A stretch of 13,644 nt of DNA from Deltaproteobacteria bacterium (lineage in GTDB: Bacteria > JADJOY01): the NCBI GenBank assembly GCA_016713535.1, contig JADJOY010000006.1:1-13644 (forward strand), in the 5' to 3' direction. Below, piece by piece: positions 7,852 through 13,644 of this stretch. A program made the translations under genes and the position numbers. How positions within the stretch are numbered: position 1 is the first letter of the stretch; the number at the start of each line of letters is the position of its first letter. The notes under the pieces are model-generated. The model had not been told where the DNA came from, made no database searches, and saw only the letters and a program-made list of their open reading frames with translations.

Positions 7852-7879
7852 GCGTTCGACAATCGCGATTGTCGGACGC
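7852..7879. other. 28-bp near-perfect palindrome in gene-free region
   Basis: The centre CGACAATCG/CGATTGTCG (7857-7874) is a perfect 18-bp palindrome with no spacer. Flanking GCGT and ACGC extend it to 28 bp with a single T/G mismatch. CTTGCG at 7841-7846 can also pair with CGCAAG at 7877-7882 if about eight bases in the left arm are looped out. It is long enough to be a protein-binding site, a recombination site or a cruciform. Confidence 0.55.
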
Positions 7880-8260
7880 AAGGGCACCGGCATCGGGCGA
7901 AGCTCGGTGCCGGCGAAGCCGGGGTGAGGCCGGCCACGCCCCCGACGCGGACCCGAGGGAGCCCGCCCCGCGGGGTGCGGCGCCGCGTGGCGGCGACGGC
8001 CGCGGTCTGGGGCGGGTGGGCGGAAGACCGCGGCTGGCGGTGCGAGGGTGCGCCGCGAGAACGACAACCGTGGTCACGCGGCGTGGGATCGACTCGGCAC
8101 CGCTACGGCGGCACAGCCGCCTGCGGGCGTTGCGAAGGCGCCGTGGCTCACGTGGCGCGCGACGCCCGTGACGGCGGATCGGCGAGCAGGCTTCACGACG
8201 GTGCTTTCACTCAGCTTCGGAGCGCTTCATCAAGTAGGTCCGCAGGCGTTCACCGTGCGG

Positions 8261-8279
8261 GGTGGGGCTAAGCCTCACC
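8261..8279 (-). other. Hairpin spanning the stop codon of the minus-strand unknown gene
   Basis: An eight-pair stem (GGTGGGGC with GCCTCACC, one G-U) around a three-base TAA loop overlaps the stop of the gene ending at 8275. There is no T-run, so it may only protect or delimit the transcript end. Confidence 0.3.
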
Positions 8280-9107
8280 TGGCGAGGCCCGTGTAAGACG
8301 GTTCGATCAGAACGCGTTGCAGCAGGCTCGCGAGAGCGCCTTCTACCATTTGCGCGCTGTCGATCCGAAGCTGTTGTGCGAGCGCCCCGGAGAGGGCTCG
8401 GATGGCGACTCGTTGTGCCTCTGGTTCGAGGATCGACCGGTTGGGGATGTAGACCTCGCCTGGACTCGTGAACGGGATGCTTCGAAACACCCGTAGCTCT
8501 TGGGGTGTCATTTGAGCGATCAAGTGCAGGAAGAAGTAGTGCTCGTCGAAGAGCCGATCCCACTCGGAGTGCAGGGCAATGGATGCGACGGCCTCGGCGA
8601 GCGCTTCGATGATGTCGGGATGGGACGATTGCGCGGCATAGCGTTCCGCCTGGGGAGGCCAGGAGGTTGCCGTGGTCGTTGATCAGGAACTCTTGGAGCT
8701 TCACGAACCCGCCGGCAACGGCTTCGGCGATTCGATCGACGTCGTCCTTGGTGGCGGCTTGTTGGGCCGCCATCTCGATCATGGCGTCGACCATCGTTTC
8801 CTGAAACCGCTTCCCCCGGAGCTGATCGAGCTCGGCCTGGACGTGTCGATAGAGCCGTAACAGGTCCGCGGTGATCGTAAGGCCTGGGATCTTCGCGACG
8901 CGCTCGGCAGTGCCGTCGACGACCGTCTTGCCGACCGCCTTGGCGAGAGCACGCAGCTGCTCTCGCCACGAAGGACTTTGGCGGATTTGCGCCAGGATCT
9001 CATCGCGCGTAGCGCCGCGAGGCGGATCAGTGCGTGTGATCTCGTAAGGGGATCGTACGGATAGCGAGTGACTCTCATCGGTTGGCTTCGCCTTCGGGTC
9101 TGGTCAT
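8275..9107 (-). CDS. Unrecognised helical protein in a repressor operon, two frameshifts
   Basis: I do not recognise this protein. After joining frames it is about 277 residues, mostly helical, soluble, with no signal peptide. Readable segments in order are MTRPEGEANR, then after a shift SVRSPYEITRTDPPRGATRD, EILAQIRQSPSWREQLRALA, IPGLTITADLLRLYRHVQAE, an amphipathic TKDDVDRIAEAVAGGFVKLQ, then (after an extra G near 8659) AERYAAQSSHPDIIEALAEA, EWDRLFDEHYFFLHL and MTPQELRVFRSIPF, ending PSYTGLAR. The ATG at 9107 overlaps the repressor TGA as ATGA, a classic coupled start. The frame must then change within about ten codons, because TGA otherwise closes it. No HExxH or nuclease motif is visible, so it is not an ImmA-type protease. 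Co-transcription with an XRE repressor suggests an element-maintenance or antitoxin/toxin-like role, unproven. Confidence 0.62.
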
Positions 9108-9478
9108 CGCCCGGTCCTCGCCTGACGCTCGGTCTGCTGCTGCATGAGGTGGCGCAGCTCGTGGTTGGCGATGATCGCGTCGAGCACGAGCTCGATGGCT
9201 TCGCGTTCGTTCTCGGGCAATCGTGCGACGGCCTGGAAGCGCGCGGCGAGGCGGCGATCGAGTTGCTTGGTGGGTAGCCCACCATCGTCGAAGACGAGCT
9301 CGTCGGTGCTGACCTCGAGGGCTTCGGCGAGCTTTCGCAGGATGGGGAGGTTGGGTGTAGCGCCTCCGGCTTCGTAGCGCCGGATGATGCCGACGGTGAC
9401 GCCGGCTTGGTCGGCGAGGTGCTGCTGGGTCCAGCCCTTCGCCTTGCGGATCCGCACGAGGTTGTCTTTGAAGGCCAT
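9104..9478 (-). CDS. XRE-family (Cro/C1-type) helix-turn-helix transcriptional regulator
   Basis: An intact 124-residue DNA-binding protein. The start is ATG 9478 (MAFKDNLVRIRKAKGWTQQH); longer in-frame upstream starts encode no conserved residues. The HTH lies at residues about 8-65: RKAKGWTQQHLADQAGVTVG, then IIRRYEAGGATPNLPILRKL and LEVSTDELVFDD, the standard XRE layout with helices 2 and 3 at WTQQHLADQ and VTVGIIRRYE. A C-terminal helical region (RRLAARFQAVARLPENEREA...) probably dimerises it. It is read divergently from the DUF5659-like/primase operon and coupled by ATGA to the next minus gene. It is likely a repressor of its own operon and of the divergent set, perhaps through the palindrome at 9569-9594. 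That target is inferred from position only. Confidence 0.9.
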   Translation of the reverse strand: MAFKDNLVRIRKAKGWTQQHLADQAGVTVGIIRRYEAGGATPNLPILRKLAEALEVSTDELVFDDGGLPTKQLDRRLAARFQAVARLPENEREAIELVLDAIIANHELRHLMQQQTERQARTGR

Positions 9479-9568
9479 GTGAGTGCTCGCTCCCGTGGTG
9501 TCGCTATACCACCGGGTTTCGGCACTCTTGGGTTGGTTGTCCTGCATGATCGTTGACCCGTGAGTCAT

Positions 9569-9594
9569 GATTGTATATGTATAGATACACAATC
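9569..9594. promoter_or_regulatory. 26-bp palindrome in the divergent control region, candidate repressor operator
   Basis: Half-sites GATTGT...(A)TA and TA...ACAATC form a 26-bp palindrome with only two non-complementary pairs on each side (positions 7 and 11 from each end). C-G, A-T and T-G pairs extend it to 9566-9597. It is the most AT-rich part of the intergenic region, so it probably also overlaps promoter elements. It sits 91 bases before the repressor ATG and 176 before the divergent GTG. Binding by the neighbouring XRE protein is inferred. Confidence 0.55.
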
Positions 9595-9663
9595 GTGCAT
9601 GGCGCAATTCATCTCGTGGGGGTGCGAATCCCCTCTTGACAGGTTTTCGGACGAACCGCACGG

Positions 9664-9744
9664 CCGGGCCTCGGGGCGACCCCCCGGAGCCCGGAGACAC
9701 GAAGGGCCGCCGGTCCCTCCTGGCAGAGACCCCGGCGGCCCTTC
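9664..9744 (+). promoter_or_regulatory. Two tandem strong hairpins in the leader of the primase operon
   Basis: The first hairpin, 9664-9694, pairs CCGGGCCTCGGGG with CCCCGGAGCCCGG around CGACC, with two mismatches. The second pairs GAAGGGCCGCCGG (9701-9713) perfectly with CCGGCGGCCCTTC (9732-9744) around an 18-base loop. Neither is followed by a T-run. The Shine-Dalgarno AGGAG at 9758-9762 lies 14 bases after the second. They could slow or gate expression of the downstream operon, or be a binding site in DNA. The function is inferred. Confidence 0.45.
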
Positions 9745-9769
9745 TCGGACGGACGAGAGGAGACCTCCC

Positions 9770-10171
9770 GTGTCGCACCCGAGCCTACCGGCTCTCCCCC
9801 CTCGTCTCAACGACGCTCCACTCGCGTCGGAACCCGCCGAGCCCACGTACGCGGCACGGCTGACCGAGGATCTCTTCCTCGGTGCCTTCCTGATCGCCGA
9901 GGGCGGTCGGCTCGCCGACACGCAGCTCGAGGGCACGACCGTCGCGTTCGTGATCGAGGGCGACGGGGCCGAGCTGACCGAGTCTCGTCACCGCCTACCG
10001 GCGGGTGAGGCGCACACGAACGTGCTGCGCCTGAAGGCGGCGCTCACGCACCTCAAGGACGTGATGTTTGCACGGTTGCGGGACCAGGGGCGCCGCCCGG
10101 AACGCCGCGACGAGAGACGAGACGAGAGGAACGATCCATGCCCATCGCCACGAGCGAAGTCGAGAGGGTGA
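9770..10171 (+). CDS. Small DUF5659-like protein ahead of the primase
   Basis: A 133-residue cytoplasmic protein. GTG 9770 (MSHPSLPALPPRLNDAPLAS) is chosen because AGGAG at 9758-9762 sits 7 bases upstream; the open frame extends further left without a site. The core, residues about 30-100, reads TEDLFLGAFLIAEGGRLADT, then TTVAFVIEGDGAEL and LKAALTHLKDVMFARL. This resembles the DUF5659 fold (a short domain with F.A.FL...G, FVFED and a closing L..LK..MF helix) of unknown function, often found with primases or replication genes on mobile DNA. The C-terminus is an arginine/glutamate-rich tail (RRPERRDERRDERNDP). It overlaps the primase start by 34 bases, so the two are very likely co-translated. 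If the tail frame is affected by an indel the real stop could be slightly different. Confidence 0.65.
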   Translation: MSHPSLPALPPRLNDAPLASEPAEPTYAARLTEDLFLGAFLIAEGGRLADTQLEGTTVAFVIEGDGAELTESRHRLPAGEAHTNVLRLKAALTHLKDVMFARLRDQGRRPERRDERRDERNDPCPSPRAKSRG

Positions 10172-12975
10172 AGGCGGCGCACGACCTGGTGCGGGTGGTC
10201 GAGGCGCACGGGGTGAAGCTCACGAAGAAGGGCCAGGGCTTCGTGGGGCTCTGTCCGTTCCACGAAGAGCAAACCCCTTCCTTCACCGTGAACCCTTCGC
10301 AGCAGCTCTATCACTGCTTCGGGTGCCCGCCGGAGAAGGGGAAGACCGGCGGCGACGTGATCTCGTTCGTGAGCCGCCTGCGCGGACTCTCGTTTCGGGA
10401 GACGCTGCTCCACTTGGGCGCGGACCTCGCGGCCCCGACGATCCCCGCCCCGAAGTCGAACGGCGTCGGCGTCGGCACGGCCGCGCGCACGTCCTCGGCG
10501 CCACCGACGGCGGCGTTGAAGGCGGTGGGGTGGCGCCTGCGCCAGCGGCGCCGTCGCCCGCACCGGCTCCGCCCACCGAGCGCACGCCCGAGCAGCGCAA
10601 GCTGCTCGAACGCGTGGTGCGCTTCTACCAGGCGGCGTTTCACGAAGACCCGCGCGGCCGGGAGTACCTCAAGCAGCGCGGGATCACCGATGCCGAGGCG
10701 ATCGAGGTGTTCGGCGCCGGCTTCGTGACGGGCAAGCTCGTCGAGGCGCTGCCGTCGGATCTGGATCTCGTCCCGGCGCTCCAGCAGCTCGGCATCCTGA
10801 ACGAGAAGCGCCGTGAGGTCTTCACCGGCTGCGTCGTCTTTCCCTTGCTCGACCCCCCTTCGGGGGCTCCGGTGGGGCTCTATGGGCGAAGAATCGAGGA
10901 CGGCGAAATCCAGCACCTCTACTTGGCTGGGCCGCGGCGCGGCCTGATCCAACTACCAAGCCGCGAAGCGGTCGACGACGGTGATGCTGGCGGAGTCGGT
11001 GATCGACGCGCTGTCGCTCTACGCGAACGGTTTCCGGAACACGATCCCGCTCTACGGGACACAGGGCTTCACGGCCGATCACGAGTCCCTCTTCGAGGGC
11101 TTGGGAACCAAGGAGACCTACCTCGTCCTCGATGCCGACGAGCCGGGGCAGCGCGCCGCGGAGCTGCTGGCCACGAAGCTCGTGGCGAAGGGGATCGAGG
11201 CGTACCGGGTCGAGCTACCGGAGAAGGACGCGAACGCGTTTTTCCTGCGGCACACGCCGGAGGAGCTCGAGCAGCTCCTGAAGCGCGCCAACCCGAAGAA
11301 CCTCGAGCGCTCGGTGCACGTGGCCAAGCGCGGCGAGGAGGGCTTCACGCTGACCGAGCACGGCTTCGCCGTCACCTTCGGTGCGCGCCGCTACGAGGCC
11401 AAGGGGATCGCGCGCACCGACACGCAGCTCAAGGTGACGCTCAAAGCGATGAAGTCCACCCCCGTTGCTGGCAACGCCGTTAGCGATGCCGAAGCCCCAT
11501 CTGGAACGGCCCGAAGGGCCTTTGAGCTGACGACGTTGGATCTCTATTCGGCGCGGTCGCGCGAAATCCACGCGAAGACGCTGGCGCGGCTCTTTGGCGA
11601 GAACGAGGCGCTGGTCCGCGAAGACCTGATGCGGCTGGTGGAGAAGGCCGAGACGTTCACCGCCGAGGCGCAGGCCCGCCGCACCGAAGCGGCTCGCCCC
11701 ACGATGACGGATGCGGAGCGGGAGGAGGCGCTCGCGTTCCTGACCGACCCGGCGCTCGAGCGCCGGATCGTCGAGGACCTGGAGGCGATCGGTCTCTGCG
11801 GCGAGGAGACGAACAAACTGCTCGGCTACCTGGTGGCGACGAGCCGGCTGCTGGATGAGCCCTTGTCGATGGTGATCCAGAGCCGCAGCGGCGCCGGGAC
11901 GAGTGCCCTCCAGGACGCGGTGCTGGCGCTGATGCCGCCCGAGGCGGTGTGCAAATACACGCGGATCACGGACCAGGCGCTCTTTTACCGGGAGGGCGAC
12001 TCGCTCAAGCACAAGGTGCTGGCGCTGGAAGAGGCCGAGGGCATGGGCGGCGCCGTGTACTCGATCCGCGCCCTGCAATCCGCCGGCGAGGTGCGGATCC
12101 TCTCGACGGGGAAGGACCCGCAGACGGGTCAGATGGTGAGCCGGGAGACCGTCGTGGAGGGGCCGGTGTCGTTCCTGATGACGACGACGCGCCCCTCCAC
12201 GGAAGTCGATGGCGAGCTTTCGTCGCGGAACCTCTTCACGACCGTCGACGAGTCCCGCGCCCGCACGGAGGAGATTCTCCGGGCGCAGCGCTCGCGCTGG
12301 ACGCTGGAGGGGCTCCAGCACGCGACGGCGCGCAGCGCGATCCAGGCGCGGCACTGGAACGCGCAACGGCTGCTCGAATCGCTGGCGGTGGTGAACCGGT
12401 ACGCGGATCAGCTTCGGTTTCCGCCGGACTCGCTCCGGGCTCGTCGCGATCAACCGAAGTACCTCGCGATCGTGGCGGCGCTGGCGCTGCTCGGCCAGAA
12501 GCAGCGTCCGATTCGCGAGATCGCGGTGAAGGGGAAGACGGTCCGGTACGTGGAGGTCACACCGACCGACGTGGCGCTGGCGAACCGGCTCGCCACCGAG
12601 GCGCTCGGTCACTCGCTGGACGAGCTTTCGCCGCCGTCGCGGAAACTACTCGACGAGGTGCGGTCGATGGTGAAGACGCGCTCGGCGGAGCTGGGTGTGG
12701 CGCCGTCGGACTACGCGTTTGCGCGTCGGGACGTGCGGGAGTGGACGGGGTGGTCGGACTTTCAGATCAAGGTGCACATCCGGGACTCCCAGGGCTTTCG
12801 GTATCTGTGGACGCGGCAGGGCAAAGCGCGGTCGGGATGCGTGTACGAGCTGCGCTACGGCGGGAGGAAGGACGGGCGGCGGTTTCTCCTCGGCCTCACC
12901 CCCGCGGAGGAGCTGATCGCGCCCGCCCCATTGGACACCCCCGAGCCGAACTTGGAGGGCGCAAAACGCCAGTAG
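10138..12975 (+). CDS. Mobile-element DNA primase: CHC2 zinc finger, TOPRIM, P-loop ATPase, winged helix; two frameshifts
   Basis: Large replication protein, 945 residues once frames are joined. The start is ATG 10138 with GAGAGGAA 7 or so bases upstream. Residues 1-100 are a DnaG-type CHC2 zinc-binding domain: ligands C39, H42, C60, C63 in CPFHEEQTPSF...YHCFGC. A proline/alanine linker contains a one-base loss (near 10527). The DnaG-like core (YLKQRGITDAEAIEVFGAGF) follows, then an extra C near 10948, then TOPRIM with E285 in LAESVIDAL and D332/D334 in LVLDADEPG. Residues about 560-770 form an ATPase: Walker A-like SRSGAGTSAL, in which residue 588 is T where K is expected, Walker B VLALEEAEG (E631-E632), FLMTTTR, and SRNLFTTVDESRART. 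The end is a winged-helix-like domain (FARRDVREWTGWSDFQIKVH). It primes and perhaps unwinds element DNA; it is not the chromosomal DnaG. The frameshifts preserve conserved residues, so they are likely errors. Confidence 0.85.
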
Positions 12976-12980
12976 TAGGG

Positions 12981-12993
12981 CCGCCGAAGGCGG
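12981..12993 (+). terminator. Short GC hairpin just after the primase stop, weak
   Basis: CCGCC and GGCGG flank a GAA loop, starting 5 bases after the primase stop, followed only by TTGG. A second arm pair, GCGCGG (13010-13015) and CCGCGC (13031-13036), encloses a TTTTCTCTTAA-containing loop. Either could attenuate read-through into the recombinase gene. The evidence is positional. Confidence 0.3.
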
Positions 12994-13133
12994 TTGGAGG
13001 GCGGAGGTTGCGCGGGTGCTTTTCTCTTAACCGCGCGCTGAAACAGAAATCGAAGAAGTAGGTGCTGGGCGGTGGAGAGCAAGGGGTGAGGGGGAGAGGG
13101 TCTCCCGACCTCGCTTGTCGTAAAGGAACGTCC

Positions 13134-13644
13134 ATGACGCTCGACGAAGCCTACGCGCGGTTCCGGGACGCGCTGACGACGCGCAACTACACGGCGACGA
13201 CGCGCGATCACTACCGGCGCGACATCGGGTGGTTCCTCGACTGGCTCGGTGCCGGCGCGGGTCTGCGCGAGGTCACGACGGTGACGCGGGCCGAGATCGA
13301 GCGCTACCAGGCGCACCTCGCCGATCGTGCGCGCCCGCAGCCGTTGGCGTTGCAGACGCAAGCCTCACGGATCCGGGCGGTGAAGCGCTGGTTCGAGTGG
13401 CTGGTGGAGCGGGGCTTTCTCTTCGAGAGCCCGACGCGGGGGATCGTCGAGACGCCGAAGGGGATGAACTACCGGCGGTGCTCACGGTGGCCGAGGTCGA
13501 GAAGCTCCTCCAGCACCCGAACACCTCGACGCCTCGCGGCATCCGGGACCGTGCGCTGCTTTCGAGGTGCTCTATGCGACGGGGCTGCGCCGCGGTGAGC
13601 TCGTGGCACTCGACCTCGCCGACGTCGATCTCGATCGTGGTCTG
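13134..13644 (+). CDS. Tyrosine recombinase/integrase, 3'-truncated by window edge, frameshifted
   Basis: Site-specific recombinase of the XerC/D-phage integrase family. The start is ATG 13134 (MTLDEAYARFRDALTTRNYT) with AAAGGAA 5 or so bases upstream. The N-terminal SAM-like core-binding domain covers the first 100 or so residues (TTRDHYRRDIGWFLDWLG, TVTRAEIERYQAHLAD, SRIRAVKRWFEWLVERGF then SPTRGI). One base is missing near 13468, after which the frame reads PAVLTVAEVEKLLQHPN and GIRDRALL. A second base is missing near 13561, followed by FEVLYATGLRRGELVALDLA. That segment holds the first catalytic arginine (TGLRRGEL). The H-x-x-R and tyrosine motifs lie beyond the window, so activity cannot be judged. 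It follows the primase on the same strand after 158 bases and is the likely integration enzyme of the element. Confidence 0.88.

Larger units (their letters stand above)
7268..8274. other. About 1 kb without a supportable gene, rich in palindromes
   Basis: Several long frames run through this G+C-rich stretch on both strands, but their translations are low-complexity, arginine/alanine/glycine-rich and overlap each other, and none shows a motif I recognise. What stands out is structure: perfect or near-perfect palindromes at 7765-7788, 7806-7823 and 7852-7879, and GC-rich self-complementary runs such as CCCCGCGGGG at 7735-7744. It separates the lower-GC toxin/immunity genes from the integrase-primase element and may hold remnants of insertions or a structured RNA. 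Confidence 0.5.

Noticed and set aside
7388-7927. Long plus-strand open frame of 179 codons
   Set aside because: Arginine/glycine-rich with no motif, overlapped by equally long frames on the other strand, and crossed by palindromes. It is typical of random open frames in high-GC DNA.
9615-9642. Possible tRNA 3' fragment (GGGGGTGCGAATCCCCT) as an integrase attachment site
   Set aside because: It mimics a T-arm, but the loop has TGC rather than TTC, no matching 5' acceptor strand lies upstream, and no second copy is in the window. A chance hairpin is simpler.
10854-10866. CCCCC-TTC-GGGGG hairpin as a terminator
   Set aside because: It lies inside the conserved primase coding sequence, has no T-run, and is explained by proline/glycine codons.
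11215-12612. 465-codon minus-strand open frame opposite the primase
   Set aside because: It is the antisense shadow of the well-supported primase, with arginine/leucine-rich sequence and no motif.

Overview
The window is high-GC bacterial DNA, about two thirds G+C in the coding stretches I counted by eye. Its gene content fits a large-genome, Myxococcota-like (deltaproteobacterial) organism: a GGDEF-EAL protein, paired FadL-type outer-membrane proteins, an RHS-type toxin tip, and small palindromic repeats between genes. The taxonomic guess is inference; no marker gene settles it.

Left part, 1-5129, looks like chromosomal backbone. A left-truncated GGDEF-EAL cyclic-di-GMP enzyme (1-1367) is followed by a gap with four copies of a short palindromic repeat. 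Then come yhbY (1735-2023, minus strand) and two tandem FadL/OMPP1-type barrel genes (2302-3765 and 3762-5129) that overlap by a GTGA stop/start. All of these genes carry single-base frameshifts, yet their conserved motifs survive when followed from frame to frame. I read this as uncorrected sequencing indels rather than decay.

Middle part, about 5183-7267, is clearly lower in G+C. It begins abruptly with the last few dozen residues of an RHS core, joined to a tip domain resembling NucA/NucB deoxyribonuclease. An ankyrin-repeat protein (likely immunity partner) follows 8 bases later, then a DUF6924-like protein. No rhs gene body lies upstream, so this looks like an orphan, displaced polymorphic-toxin module with its immunity gene or genes. 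A roughly 1 kb stretch with no supportable gene but strong palindromes follows (7268-8274).

Right part, 8275-13644, looks like the core of an integrative element. A minus-strand pair, an XRE-type repressor and an unrecognised helical protein, diverges from a plus-strand set: a small DUF5659-like protein, a large CHC2/TOPRIM primase fused to a P-loop ATPase and a winged helix, and the start of a tyrosine recombinase cut by the window end. The intervening control region holds a 26-bp palindrome (candidate operator) and two strong hairpins in the leader of the primase operon. The primase P-loop has threonine where lysine is expected.

The most interesting items are the orphan RHS-nuclease/ankyrin module, the primase-integrase element with its degenerate Walker A motif and divergent control region, and the structured palindromes at 7.8 kb and 1.5 kb.
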